A stretch of DNA of 41,008 bases, taken from contig NZ_QMEW01000037.1 in NCBI RefSeq assembly GCF_003284965.1, forward strand, positions 1 to 41,008, written 5' to 3'. A program made the position numbers and the translations under genes. Under the pieces are notes generated by a model. The model was given only the letters and a program-made list of their open reading frames with translations, was not told the DNA's origin and ran no database searches. Below are positions 1 through 9,079 of the stretch, one piece after another (position 1 is the stretch's first letter; the number at the start of each line of letters is the position of its first letter). Source of the stretch: Mycolicibacterium sp. GF69. GTDB lineage: Bacteria > Actinomycetota > Actinomycetes > Mycobacteriales > Mycobacteriaceae.

Positions 1-1
1 A

Positions 2-70
2 GTCTCGGTCACCTTGCTGGTCTCACTGTCCATCTACGGTTCCAACGGCAACTTCAACCTGTCGGGATAA
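2..70 (+). CDS. yrbEB: YrbEB (MlaE-family permease), C-terminal end only
   Basis: Only the last 22 codons and the TAA stop are in the window; the start lies upstream. The visible tail ends in SIYGSNGNFNLSG. A YGSN.NF ending is typical of the B-type YrbE permease encoded just before mceA. YrbEA and YrbEB are the membrane-embedded permeases of the Mce importer. The stop is followed after 10 bases by the mceA start, so the genes are very likely co-transcribed. The call rests on a short tail plus position. Confidence 0.82.
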   Translation, partial: VSVTLLVSLSIYGSNGNFNLSG

Positions 71-80
71 GGTCGCGCCG

Positions 81-1277
81 ATGAAGAGCAGTGTCGTTCG
101 TCCCCTGACGGGGCTGGGCTTGATCGTGGCCATCGGCCTGATCATCGCCCTGGCCGTCAGCCTGTTCCGGGGCGACTGGGCCGATACCGTTCCGGTGACG
201 GTGATTTCGGATCGCGCCGGCCTGGTGATGAACCCGGACGCCAAGGTCAAGATGCGCGGCGTCCAGGTCGGCCAGGTCGACAAGATCGAGCAGCGATCCG
301 ACGGCACCGCGACGCTCACCCTGGCGATGGATCGCTCTGCGCTGCACCTCATCCCGGGCAACGTCGACGTCGACATCACATCGACCACCGTCTTCGGCGC
401 GAAGTTCGTCCAGATGAAGCCGCCCGCGGATCCCTCCGCAGAGAAGTTGCGTCCCGGCCAGGTCATCCAGAGCCAGCACGTCACCGTCGAGATCAACACG
501 GTGTTCCAGAAACTGGTCCAGGTGCTGGACAAGATCGACCCGGCGAAGCTCAACCAGACGCTCGGCGCGATCGCATCCGCCTTCAACGGCCGCGGCGAGC
601 AGTTCGGCCAGACGCTGGTCGACTTCAACGCGCTGTTGGCCAAGATCGAACCGAGCCTGCCGAATCTCGCGCACGACATCGAGGTCGCGGTCCCGACGTT
701 CTCCGCATACGGCGATGCGGCGCCCGATCTGATGTCGACGATCCAGAGCACCACCGAGGTGAGCAACAGCATCGTCGACCAGCAGCACAACCTCGACGAG
801 TTCTTGATCAGCGCAATCGGTTTGGCCGACCTCGGCAACGAGGTCGTCGGCGGGAACCGGCAGGCGCTCACCGACGTGACACACCTACTGGTCCCCACCC
901 TCGACATGCTCGAGAGCTACAAAGAGTCGCTGTGGTGCGGCATCGGCGGCCTGGTGCCGTTCTCGAAATCGGGACCGCAGTACTCGGGGATCATCGTCAA
1001 TGCCGGTTTGACGCTGGGCGTGGAACGCTACCGCTATCCCCGTGACCTGCCGAAGGTCGCCGCCAAGAGCGGAGGCCGTGACTACTGCGAGGAATTGGGT
1101 TTGCCGGAGCTGCCGCCGGAGTTCGTGCCGCCGATGATCGTCGGTGACGTCGGCAGCAACCCGAACCAGTACGGAAACGCCGGAATCCTGCTGAACTCCG
1201 AGGGACTGAAGAACTGGCTGTTCGGGCCCCTCGACGGACCGCCGCGCAATACCGCGCAGATAGGGATGCCAGGATGA
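81..1277 (+). CDS. mceA: Mce family protein MceA
   Basis: First of six consecutive MCE proteins (398 aa). Residues about 8-28 form one hydrophobic N-terminal anchor. An MCE domain follows at about 35-115, with the typical AKVKMRGVQVGQV stretch. Then comes a long, mainly helical region and a C-terminal segment with YSGIIVNAGLTLG and a Pro/Gly-rich end. MceA-F proteins form the periplasm-spanning part of an ATP-driven importer of lipids or sterols, working with YrbEA/B and an MceG ATPase encoded elsewhere. Its stop overlaps the mceB start as ATGA, indicating translational coupling. I cannot tell which numbered mce operon this is. Confidence 0.93.
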   Translation: MKSSVVRPLTGLGLIVAIGLIIALAVSLFRGDWADTVPVTVISDRAGLVMNPDAKVKMRGVQVGQVDKIEQRSDGTATLTLAMDRSALHLIPGNVDVDITSTTVFGAKFVQMKPPADPSAEKLRPGQVIQSQHVTVEINTVFQKLVQVLDKIDPAKLNQTLGAIASAFNGRGEQFGQTLVDFNALLAKIEPSLPNLAHDIEVAVPTFSAYGDAAPDLMSTIQSTTEVSNSIVDQQHNLDEFLISAIGLADLGNEVVGGNRQALTDVTHLLVPTLDMLESYKESLWCGIGGLVPFSKSGPQYSGIIVNAGLTLGVERYRYPRDLPKVAAKSGGRDYCEELGLPELPPEFVPPMIVGDVGSNPNQYGNAGILLNSEGLKNWLFGPLDGPPRNTAQIGMPG

Positions 1278-2299
1278 CGCGCTCGGTGGGCACGCTGATC
1301 AAGTTCTCCATCTTCGGTGTGGTGATGGCGGTGCTGACGGCCTTCCTGTTCGTCGTGTTCAGCGAGTCGAGAACCGGTTCGACGGAGGGGTATTCGGCGG
1401 TGTTCGTCGACGCGTCGCGGCTGGAGGCCGGCGACAGTGTGCGGATCGCCGGTATCCGGGTCGGCACCGTCAAGGACGTGTCGCTGCAGGCCGACCGAAA
1501 GGTACTGGTCAAGTTCGACGCCGACCGCAACACCAAGCTGACCACCGGGACCAAGGCGGCCATTCGCTATCTCAACCTCGTCGGTGACCGCTACCTGGAG
1601 CTGATCGACACACCGGACTCCGCACGGATCATGCCCGCCGGCGCGCAGATCCCCGCCGACCGCACCGCCCCGGCACTCGACCTCGACCTGCTGCTCGGCG
1701 GCCTCAAACCCGTTATCCAGGGCCTGAATCCGGAGGATGTCAACGGTCTCACCAGCTCGCTGATCCAGATCCTGCAGGGACAGGGCGGCACCCTGGAATC
1801 GTTGCTGTCGAAGTCGTCGTCGTTCACCAACTCGCTGGCCGACAACAACCAGGTCGTCGAGCAGCTGATCGACAGCCTGCGCGAGACACTCGACACCTTG
1901 TCCAAGGACGGTGACGAGTTCTCCGGCGCCATCGACCGGCTCAGCCGGCTCATCGAGGGACTGTCCGCCGACCGCGACCCGATCGGCACCGCGATCGAGG
2001 CGCTCGACAACGGGACGACATCGCTTGCCGACCTGTTGAGCCGAGGCCGGGCACCGCTGAACAACACCGTTGATCAGCTGGCGCGGCTCGCCCCGTTGGT
2101 CAACACCGACCTGGAACGCCTCGACGCGACGATTCAGCGGCTGCCCGAGATCTACCGCAAACTCGCGCGGGTGGGCGCCTACGGAGCGTTCTTCCCGTAC
2201 TACATCTGCGGCGTCAGCTTCCGGGCGAGCGATCTGGAGGGCCGCACCGTGGTGTTCCCGTGGATCCGGCAAGAAACGGGAAGGTGCGTGGACGAGTAA
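1274..2299 (+). CDS. mceB: Mce family protein MceB
   Basis: Second MCE protein (341 aa). It has an N-terminal hydrophobic segment at about 8-28 and an MCE domain with GDSVRIAGIRVGTVKDV near residue 60. The helical region is rich in Asp, Asn and Leu, and it ends with a conserved type of segment (YGAFFPYYICGVSFR near residues 303-317). The ATG lies in an ATGA overlap with mceA. The TAA stop shares its last base with the start of mceC. Being one subunit of a presumed hetero-oligomeric Mce tube, it should not work alone. Confidence 0.93.
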   Translation: MTRSVGTLIKFSIFGVVMAVLTAFLFVVFSESRTGSTEGYSAVFVDASRLEAGDSVRIAGIRVGTVKDVSLQADRKVLVKFDADRNTKLTTGTKAAIRYLNLVGDRYLELIDTPDSARIMPAGAQIPADRTAPALDLDLLLGGLKPVIQGLNPEDVNGLTSSLIQILQGQGGTLESLLSKSSSFTNSLADNNQVVEQLIDSLRETLDTLSKDGDEFSGAIDRLSRLIEGLSADRDPIGTAIEALDNGTTSLADLLSRGRAPLNNTVDQLARLAPLVNTDLERLDATIQRLPEIYRKLARVGAYGAFFPYYICGVSFRASDLEGRTVVFPWIRQETGRCVDE

Positions 2300-3402
2300 T
2301 GCTCAAGTACCGCGGAGCACAGCTGATGAGGTCAGGCTTCATCGGCGTCGTCCTGATCGTCCTCGTCATCACGATCGGCCTGCAGCCCGAACGCCTCATC
2401 TCGTGGGCCACCTCGCTGCGGTATCAGGCGCTTTTCACCGAGGCCGGTGGCGTCACGGTCGGTAACGACGTGACGGTGTCGGGCATCAAGGTGGGCTCGG
2501 TCTCGTCGGTCGAACTGGTCAACGGCGATGCGCTGGTCGGCTTCACGATCAACGGCAAGTACGCGCTCGGCTCGGACACCACCGCGCACATCCGAACCGG
2601 CACGCTGCTCGGCGAGCGGGTACTCGCACTGGAGTCCGATGGCAGCGGGACGTTGGACCGCGACGAACCGATCCCGACGTCGCGGACGACCTCGCCGTAC
2701 TCGCTGACCGATGCGATCAGTGACCTGACCGCCAACACGGCGGAAACGAACACCGACACGCTCAACCAGTCGCTGGACACACTGGCGGCCACGCTCGATC
2801 AGGTTGCGCCGCAACTAGGTCCGACCTTCGACGGGCTGTCCCGGTTGTCCGAGTCGCTCAACAACCGCAACCAGAGCCTCGCCGAACTGCTCCGCACCGC
2901 CGGTGATGTCACCGGCATCTTTGCCGAGCGCAGTCGACAGGTCAATGAGCTGATCCTGAACTCCAACGATCTGCTCGCAGTGCTCAACGAGCGCCGCTAC
3001 GCGATCACCAGCCTGCTACGGGCCACTGCGGCGGTGTCGCAGGAGCTGACCGGCATAGTCGCCGACAACGAGGCGGAACTCGCCCCGGCGTTGGAGCACC
3101 TGAACACGGTTGTCGCAATGTTGGAGAAGAACCGCGACAACCTCGCCAAGATGTTGCCCGGCGCGGCCAAGTACTACCTGACGCAGGGTGAGATCGTGGC
3201 CAACGGCGCCTACTACAACGCGCTGGTGCCGAACCTGTTGTTCGGCCAGATCCTGCAGCCCTTCATGGACTACGCGTTCGGCTTCCGACGCGGCATGGAT
3301 GCCGGCCAGCCGCCGGACCAGGCCGGTCCGCGGGCCGAACTGCCCTTCCCCCGCAACGGAATTCCTCAGCCAGGAGACCTTCCCGATGATGGCAACCCGT
3401 AA
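2299..3402 (+). CDS. mceC: Mce family protein MceC
   Basis: Third MCE protein. I chose the ATG at 2299 (MLKYRGAQLMRSG), giving 367 aa, because it lies in a TAATG junction with mceB. The frame stays open further upstream. An N-terminal membrane segment is followed by an MCE domain containing GNDVTVSGIKVGSV, a long helical region, and a C-terminal part with YNALVPNLLFGQILQPF. The coding region overlaps mceD by 17 bases. Confidence 0.92.
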   Translation: MLKYRGAQLMRSGFIGVVLIVLVITIGLQPERLISWATSLRYQALFTEAGGVTVGNDVTVSGIKVGSVSSVELVNGDALVGFTINGKYALGSDTTAHIRTGTLLGERVLALESDGSGTLDRDEPIPTSRTTSPYSLTDAISDLTANTAETNTDTLNQSLDTLAATLDQVAPQLGPTFDGLSRLSESLNNRNQSLAELLRTAGDVTGIFAERSRQVNELILNSNDLLAVLNERRYAITSLLRATAAVSQELTGIVADNEAELAPALEHLNTVVAMLEKNRDNLAKMLPGAAKYYLTQGEIVANGAYYNALVPNLLFGQILQPFMDYAFGFRRGMDAGQPPDQAGPRAELPFPRNGIPQPGDLPDDGNP

Positions 3403-4888
3403 GCGAATGGTGGCCAGCACAGCGATTCTGCTGGCCATCGGTCTGGTCGCCGGCGCGGCGTTTTTGGTGCGCCAGGTGTTCTTCGGGCCGACCACCATCA
3501 CCGCGTACTTCCCGACGGCGACGGCGATCTACCCGGGTGACGAAGTGCGGGTGTCCGGCGTGCAGGTCGGCACGATCGAGGCCATCACGCCCGAGGGCAC
3601 CCAGACCAAGATGGTCCTCAAGGTCGACCGGGGCGTGCCGATTCCGGCCGACGCCAAGGCCGTCATCGTCGCGCAGAACCTGGTTGCCGCGCGCTACGTA
3701 CAGCTCACCCCGGCCTACCGCAACGGTGACGGGCCGACCATGCGGGACGGATCGGTGATCCCCCGCGACCGGACCGCGGTGCCCGTCGAATGGGACGAGG
3801 TCAAGGACCAGTTGATGCGCCTGTCAACGGAATTGGGACCGCAGACCGGGGTGTCGGACACGTCGGTGTCCCGATTCATCGACAGTGCCGCGAATGCGAT
3901 GGGCGGCAACGGCGACAAGCTGCGGCAGACGCTGTCTCAACTGTCCGGGGTGGCCAGAATTTTCGCCGAAGGCAGCGGAAACATCGTCGACATCATCAAG
4001 AATCTGCAGACGTTCGTCTCCGCGCTGCGGGACAGCAAGCAGCAGATCGTGATGTTCGAGAACCGCCTGGCCACCTTGAGCAGCGTCCTCGACGACAGCA
4101 GATCGGATTTCGACGCGGCGCTGACCAACCTGTCGGTTGCCATCGGCGAGGTGCAGCGGTTCGTTGTCGGCAGTCGCGACCAGACCAGCGAGCAGATCCA
4201 GCGACTGGGAAACCTCACCCAGATCCTCGTCGACCACAAGCTCGATTTCGAGAACGTACTGCACATCACCCCGAACGCGATCGCGAATTTCCAGAACATC
4301 TACTACCCGAACGGCGGTTCGGTGACCGGTGCTTTCTCGATCGTCAACTTCTCCAATCCGGTGCAGGTGATCTGCGGCATGATCGGCGCGGTCGCGAACG
4401 TCACCGCGCCGGAAACCGCGAAGTTGTGTGCTCAGTACCTGGGTCCTGCGGCGCGACTGCTGAATTTCAACAACATCCCGTTGCCGATCAACGCGTATCT
4501 GCGGCCGGCGGTCAACCCGGATCGGCAGATCATTACCGATCCGAAACTCGCACCGGGCGGGACGGGTCCGGGTGATCCGCCGGAGCCACCGCCGACGGTG
4601 TCGGCGTTCACCGGCGCTGGAGATGTGCCACCGCCGCCGGGCTGGGGACCGAAGCCTCCCGGACCCCCGGGGATCTACACCACCGATGACGATGCACCCG
4701 CAACGCCGTCGCCGGCGCTGTTCCCGGGCGCGCCGATTCCCAGTCCGCCCAACGTGTTGAGCGATCTGCCCGCACAACCGCAGACCATCGAAGGCATGCT
4801 GCTCCCGCCGTCCGTGGCGCCGGCCGCCCCGCCGCCGGTGGCACCCAACACGCCCCTGTTGCCTGCGGAAGGGACTCCGCCAGCATGA
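3386..4888 (+). CDS. mceD: Mce family protein MceD
   Basis: Fourth MCE protein (500 aa). The start at 3386 (MMATRKRMVAS) follows a purine-rich AGGAGA at 3372-3377 and lies inside the end of mceC. It has an N-terminal membrane segment at about 8-30, an MCE domain with GDEVRVSGVQVGTIEAI, a helical region, and a segment with YYPNGGSVTGAFSIVNF. The last 120 or so residues are strongly Pro/Ala-rich, as is common in MceC, D or F proteins of actinobacteria. The stop overlaps mceE as ATGA. Confidence 0.92.
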   Translation: MMATRKRMVASTAILLAIGLVAGAAFLVRQVFFGPTTITAYFPTATAIYPGDEVRVSGVQVGTIEAITPEGTQTKMVLKVDRGVPIPADAKAVIVAQNLVAARYVQLTPAYRNGDGPTMRDGSVIPRDRTAVPVEWDEVKDQLMRLSTELGPQTGVSDTSVSRFIDSAANAMGGNGDKLRQTLSQLSGVARIFAEGSGNIVDIIKNLQTFVSALRDSKQQIVMFENRLATLSSVLDDSRSDFDAALTNLSVAIGEVQRFVVGSRDQTSEQIQRLGNLTQILVDHKLDFENVLHITPNAIANFQNIYYPNGGSVTGAFSIVNFSNPVQVICGMIGAVANVTAPETAKLCAQYLGPAARLLNFNNIPLPINAYLRPAVNPDRQIITDPKLAPGGTGPGDPPEPPPTVSAFTGAGDVPPPPGWGPKPPGPPGIYTTDDDAPATPSPALFPGAPIPSPPNVLSDLPAQPQTIEGMLLPPSVAPAAPPPVAPNTPLLPAEGTPPA

Positions 4889-6231
4889 TCCGCGCACACA
4901 TGAAGCGATGGGCGGTCACCGGGTCTGCCCTGGCGTTGACGCTGACCGGCTGTTCTTTCCAGGGAGTGAACTCACTGCCGCTGCCGGGAGCTGTAGGACG
5001 TGGCCCCGATGCCGCGACGTATCACGTGCAGGTCGCGAATGTGGCGACGCTGGAAGCGAATTCGCCGGTGATGATCTCCGACGTGGTGGTCGGCAGCGTC
5101 CGCAATATGACGGTCGACAACTGGCACGCCGACGTCGAGATCTCAGTCAAACCCGAGGTGGCGGTGCCCGCCAACGCGGTAGCGACGGTGGGGCAGACGA
5201 GCCTGCTCGGCTCGATGCACCTTGCGCTCAACCCGCCGCTGGGCGAGAAGCCGCAGGGTCGGCTCGAACCCGGAGCCACAATCCCGCTGAGCGACTCGTC
5301 GACCTATCCGTCGACCGAGCGGACGCTGTCCTCGCTGGCGACCGTGGTCAACGGCGGCGGGCTCGGCCAGATCGGCGATGTCATCCACAACTTCAACGCC
5401 GCGCTGAACGGACGGGAACCGCAGATCCGCGAACTTCTCACCCGGCTCGACAATTTCGTGGGAGTGCTCGACGGTCAGCGCGACAACATCATCGCCTCGA
5501 TCCAGCAGCTCAACCGGGTAGCGGGCACCTTCGCGGGTCAGCGCGACACGATCGACCGCGCGCTCAAGGAGATCCCCCCGGCCTTGGACGTGCTGATCAA
5601 GGAACGCCCACGGCTGACCACCGCGCTGGAGAAGCTCGGCCAGTTCGGCGATACCGCCGCCGGCCTGGTCAACGATGCCGGTGACGAGCTGGTGCAGGAC
5701 CTGGAGAACCTCGGCCCGGTACTCGGCGCGCTCGCCGACATCGGACCCGACCTGAACCTGGCGCTGTTGTGGGCCACCGCATTCCCGTACGGGCCGACCT
5801 TCGCCGACCGCATCACCCGCGGTGACTACATCAACTTGTATGCGGGGTTCGATCTGACCTATCCGCGGCTCAAGAAAACGTTGCTGCTCGGCACCCGATG
5901 GGGCGACGAGAACGCCAAATACATTCCGGCGCCAGGTGACCCGTACTACCTGAACTACTCCTACAGCCCGATGTCGCTCGGGGTCGCGCCGCCTCCGACC
6001 GCGGCCCCACCGGCCGACGGCGCGCCCGCGGCACCGCCGCCAATGCCTTCGACGGCGCAACCGATGCTCCCGATCACGCCGCCGCCGCCGGCCGCGCCGT
6101 GGCTGCCGCAAGCGACGATCAACACGTCGGGGCAGATCTTCGCGGGTCCGTATGGTGCCGACGCACCGGCGCCACCTGCCCCGGCCGCACCGTCGGCGCA
6201 ACCGCAACCGACCCCGGGAGGGGGTGGCTGA
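4885..6231 (+). CDS. mceE: Mce family lipoprotein MceE (LprK-like)
   Basis: Fifth MCE protein (448 aa), predicted to be a lipoprotein. The signal peptide ends in the lipobox LTGC, with Cys23 as the lipidated residue if translation starts at 4885. An ATG at 4900 is an alternative start. The mature part begins with the MceE-like SFQGVNSLPLPG. An MCE domain, a helical region and a Pro/Ala-rich tail follow. The lipid anchor would tie this subunit to the outer leaflet of the plasma membrane. The stop TGA and the mceF ATG share one base. Confidence 0.93.
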   Translation: MIRAHMKRWAVTGSALALTLTGCSFQGVNSLPLPGAVGRGPDAATYHVQVANVATLEANSPVMISDVVVGSVRNMTVDNWHADVEISVKPEVAVPANAVATVGQTSLLGSMHLALNPPLGEKPQGRLEPGATIPLSDSSTYPSTERTLSSLATVVNGGGLGQIGDVIHNFNAALNGREPQIRELLTRLDNFVGVLDGQRDNIIASIQQLNRVAGTFAGQRDTIDRALKEIPPALDVLIKERPRLTTALEKLGQFGDTAAGLVNDAGDELVQDLENLGPVLGALADIGPDLNLALLWATAFPYGPTFADRITRGDYINLYAGFDLTYPRLKKTLLLGTRWGDENAKYIPAPGDPYYLNYSYSPMSLGVAPPPTAAPPADGAPAAPPPMPSTAQPMLPITPPPPAAPWLPQATINTSGQIFAGPYGADAPAPPAPAAPSAQPQPTPGGGG

Positions 6232-7931
6232 TGCTGACCCGCTTCGTACGAAACCAGTTGATCATCTTCACGATTGCCTCGATCGTGGGCGTGACGGTGA
6301 TGCTGTTCGTCTATATGCAGGTGCCGACGCTGCTCGGTATCGGCCGGCTGACCGTCAAGATGGAACTGCCCGCCGCCGGTGGGCTCTACCGCTTCGGCAA
6401 CGTCACCTACCGCGGCGTGCAGATCGGCAAGGTCACGGCGGTGACGCTGACCGAGAACGGGGCGGAGGCGACGTTGTCGCTCGACACGTCGCCGAAGGTC
6501 CCTGCGGATCTGCAGGCCGAGGTGCGCAGCGTGTCCGCCGTCGGCGAGCAGTACGTCGATCTGCGCCCGCGCACCGACTCCGGGCCGTATCTGGAGAACG
6601 GGTCGCGAATTCCGGTCGAGGACACCAGCATTCCGCAAGAGGTCGGCCCGGTGCTCGAGGGTCTCAACAAGCTGGTCGGCAGCATTCCGGGGGACCGGAT
6701 CGCCGATCTGCTCGACGAGTCCTTCAAGGCGTTCAACGGCGCAGGCCCGGATTTCCAGTCGCTGCTGGACTCCGCGGCCAAGGTGAGCGCCGAGGCCAAC
6801 ACCGTCTCCGACCAGACCCGCGGGCTGATCGACGACAGCGGGCCGCTGCTGGAATCGCAGGCCGAGACCGCCGAGTCGATCCGGACCTGGGCGAGAAGCC
6901 TTGCGGGAGTAACCGGTCAGCTCCAGCAGAACGACCCGCAGATCCGGACGCTGCTCCAGCAGGGGCCGGGCTTCGCGCAAGAGGTCTCGACGCTGCTGAA
7001 CCAGGTCAAGCCGACGCTGCCGATCCTGCTGGCGAATCTGACCACCGTGGGCCAGATCCTGCTCACCTACAACCCGTCGCTGGAACAGCTTCTGGTGATC
7101 TTCCCGGGCATCATCGCCGCCCAGCAGTCGTTCGGGCTTCCGCAGAACAACCCGACCGGCCTGCCGACGGGCGACTTCGCGCTCACCATCAACGACCCGC
7201 CGCCGTGCACGGTCGGCTTCCTACCGCCGTCGCAGTGGCGCAACCCGGAGGACTTGACGTCGATCGACACCCCAGACGGGTTGTACTGCAAGTTGCCGCA
7301 GGACTCGCCGATCGCGGTGCGCGGTGCGCGCAACTATCCGTGCATGGCTCACCCGGGCAAGCGGGCGCCGACCGTCGAATTGTGCAACGACCCCAAGGGA
7401 TATCAGCCGCTGGCCCTGCGCCAGCACACGCTCGGTGCCTATCCGATCGACCCGAACCTGATCTCGCAGGGCATCCCGCCGGACGACCGGGTCGATTTCT
7501 CGGAGCGGCTGTACGCGCCGGTGGGAGGAACTCCGCTGCCGCCGGGTGCCGCGCCGTCGGGGACGCCGCCGGGTATGCCGCCCCCACCGCCGCCGGTGGC
7601 CGGCGCGCCAGTGCCCGGTGTCACGGGAACCACACACGGCATCTCGGCGCCTCCGGCTCCGGCGCCAGCGGCCCAAGCTCCGGTGGCACCGCCGCCGCCG
7701 CCCGGTAACTCTCTCAACGGGGCACCGATCCCGCCGCCGGCGGCGCCCGGTGGGGCGACACCGGTGGCGCCGAGTGCCCACAGCGGCAACGTTTCCGGTG
7801 GACCGTCGGTCGCCGTCGCGCACTACGATCCGCAGACGGGTGAGTACATGACGCCCGACGGCCTGCTGCAGCAGCAGACGAATCTGGCGACGAACGAGCA
7901 GAAGTCGTGGAAGGACCTATTGCCGACCTGA
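6231..7931 (+). CDS. mceF: Mce family protein MceF
   Basis: Sixth and last MCE protein of the operon (566 aa from the ATG at 6231; the frame is open upstream but the TGATG junction fixes the start). It has an N-terminal membrane segment and an MCE domain with FGNVTYRGVQIGKVTAV. The central part includes a Cys-containing segment (residues about 325-400: PPPCTVGF, YCKLP, YPCMAH, LCNDP). The tail of about 130 residues is Pro/Gly/Ala-rich and ends near QKSWKDLLPT, a typical MceF end. Unlike many mce operons, no mas gene follows directly. Confidence 0.93.
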   Translation: MLTRFVRNQLIIFTIASIVGVTVMLFVYMQVPTLLGIGRLTVKMELPAAGGLYRFGNVTYRGVQIGKVTAVTLTENGAEATLSLDTSPKVPADLQAEVRSVSAVGEQYVDLRPRTDSGPYLENGSRIPVEDTSIPQEVGPVLEGLNKLVGSIPGDRIADLLDESFKAFNGAGPDFQSLLDSAAKVSAEANTVSDQTRGLIDDSGPLLESQAETAESIRTWARSLAGVTGQLQQNDPQIRTLLQQGPGFAQEVSTLLNQVKPTLPILLANLTTVGQILLTYNPSLEQLLVIFPGIIAAQQSFGLPQNNPTGLPTGDFALTINDPPPCTVGFLPPSQWRNPEDLTSIDTPDGLYCKLPQDSPIAVRGARNYPCMAHPGKRAPTVELCNDPKGYQPLALRQHTLGAYPIDPNLISQGIPPDDRVDFSERLYAPVGGTPLPPGAAPSGTPPGMPPPPPPVAGAPVPGVTGTTHGISAPPAPAPAAQAPVAPPPPPGNSLNGAPIPPPAAPGGATPVAPSAHSGNVSGGPSVAVAHYDPQTGEYMTPDGLLQQQTNLATNEQKSWKDLLPT

Positions 7932-7951
7932 CCGGGTATGGCGCCCGGTCA
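7929..7951. terminator. Hairpin between convergent mceF and an exported-protein gene
   Basis: Perfect 8-bp stem TGACCGGG/CCCGGTCA with the 7-base loop TATGGCG. It starts at the mceF stop codon and sits in the 41-bp gap before the end of the convergent gene. There is no T-tract on either side, so it may be a weak or bidirectional terminator of the actinobacterial type. Confidence 0.45.
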
Positions 7952-7972
7952 GGAAAGCGCCCGCGCGCGTGA

Positions 7973-8500
7973 TCAGATCTTCTGCACTTTGACGGGCATC
8001 TCGATCACGACCGGCTGATTGCTGCCGCACGCGCCGCTGGGTCCCTTCGTCTGATCGCGACCCATGAGGAAGTCGGTGTTCTTGGTCATTCGCTGGTTGA
8101 TCGTGGGATCCCAGCCCAAGAGGATGAACTTCTGGTGACCGGGTGCGAAGCTGCCGTCGGGACACGGTAGCCAGTTGGGGACGTCGTGATCGACGTACCA
8201 GAAGTCCTTGAGCCGGATCGTGCCGGTCCAGCCGAGATCGCTTTGCACCGTGCCGCTGCATTCGATGGGGCTCACGCATTCGGTGCTGATCGTCCAGGTC
8301 TGTTCGACGGTCTTCTGGTCGAAGAAGACATCCGCACCGCCGGGGGCCATACCGCGTTTCGCCCATTCACCGTCGGACATCACCCGGTAGGTGCCGTTGA
8401 GCGCGACGCCGAAATCGTCGGCGTACGCCGGGGTTACGGTGCTCAGACTTGCGGCCACAGCGATTGCCGCGGCGCCCGCGGCCAGACCAACTTCACGCAT
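7973..8500 (-). CDS. Conserved exported protein of unknown function
   Basis: A 175-aa protein with a clear Sec-type signal peptide. Residues 1-26 include LAAGAAAIAVAASLS and a likely cleavage after TPAYA. The mature part begins DDFGVALNGTYRVMSDGEW and has four Cys (in STECVSPIECSG, LPCPDG and GACGSN), which would suit two disulfides in the cell envelope. It looks like the small mycobacterial secreted proteins with a TYRV..DGEWA motif that are often annotated only as hypothetical. The start is 79 bp from the divergent exported-protein gene at 8580. No function can be assigned. Confidence 0.8.
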   Translation of the reverse strand: MREVGLAAGAAAIAVAASLSTVTPAYADDFGVALNGTYRVMSDGEWAKRGMAPGGADVFFDQKTVEQTWTISTECVSPIECSGTVQSDLGWTGTIRLKDFWYVDHDVPNWLPCPDGSFAPGHQKFILLGWDPTINQRMTKNTDFLMGRDQTKGPSGACGSNQPVVIEMPVKVQKI

Positions 8501-8579
8501 GTACGCAGCTTATCGCGAGTGGTGGTCGTGCTCTTTTGAAAGGGAGAATTTCCTTGCGCGCGTGTGGAACAATGGCCCG

Positions 8580-8987
8580 GTGCGTTCCATCGCCGCAGTG
8601 TTAGCTGCCCTGGCCACCCCCGCGTTGATGATCGCGGCGCCATCCGCTGACGCGCAGCCTCCACTTCCGCCGCTGCCCCCGCCGGGCGCGGCATGCGACA
8701 ACCCCACCTGCACCCCGGGTATCCGGCCGGCCGTCGTGCTGGGTTCGTACTGCGACAACACGACTCACTACGTATTCGGCGTCACGTCGTGGGGCCGGCT
8801 GGTGTTCTGCGGGTCGCCGCGACGGTACGAGCCCCGCTGGTTCCGCTCGCCGGAGATGCACGGCATCAAACTCGAGAACGACCTGTGCCCAGCGATGGAC
8901 GGCGAGGTCGCCCAGGCGCCGGACGGCCTGTTCCTCACCTGCGTCTCGAAGGACGGCCGGACCTACTGGGAGCGCGGGGACCTGTAA
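8580..8987 (+). CDS. Small Cys-rich exported protein, unknown function
   Basis: The GTG at 8580 is preferred because it puts a signal peptide at the N terminus: (M)RSIAAVLAALATPALMIA, with cleavage likely after SADA. That gives 135 aa. An in-frame GTG at 8562 is closer to the purine-rich AGGGAG at 8541-8546 and cannot be excluded. The mature protein starts with a Pro-rich stretch and has six Cys (GAACDNPTC, GSYCDN, VFCGS, DLCPA, LTCVS), probably paired in disulfides. I do not recognise a family. Confidence 0.72.
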   Translation: MRSIAAVLAALATPALMIAAPSADAQPPLPPLPPPGAACDNPTCTPGIRPAVVLGSYCDNTTHYVFGVTSWGRLVFCGSPRRYEPRWFRSPEMHGIKLENDLCPAMDGEVAQAPDGLFLTCVSKDGRTYWERGDL

Positions 8988-8990
8988 GTC

Positions 8991-9065
8991 CCGACATTCG
9001 TTGACTCTGCGCGCAGGGCGCGGTGCACAGCAACTGTCGCGCCCTGCACGCAGAGTCGATGTCGG
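8991..9065. repeat. Long imperfect inverted repeat between convergent genes
   Basis: The left arm is 8991-9022 and the right arm 9038-9065, around a 15-base loop. The arms match as CCGACAT, then a bulge (TCGTT on the left, C on the right), then GACTCTGCG, one mismatch, and GCAGGGCGCG. It lies between the stop of the exported-protein gene (8987) and the end of the P450 gene (9080), so it could end transcription from both sides. The long arms without a T-tract could also be a dispersed palindromic element. Confidence 0.65.
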
Positions 9066-9079
9066 AAATTGTTGTGCCG

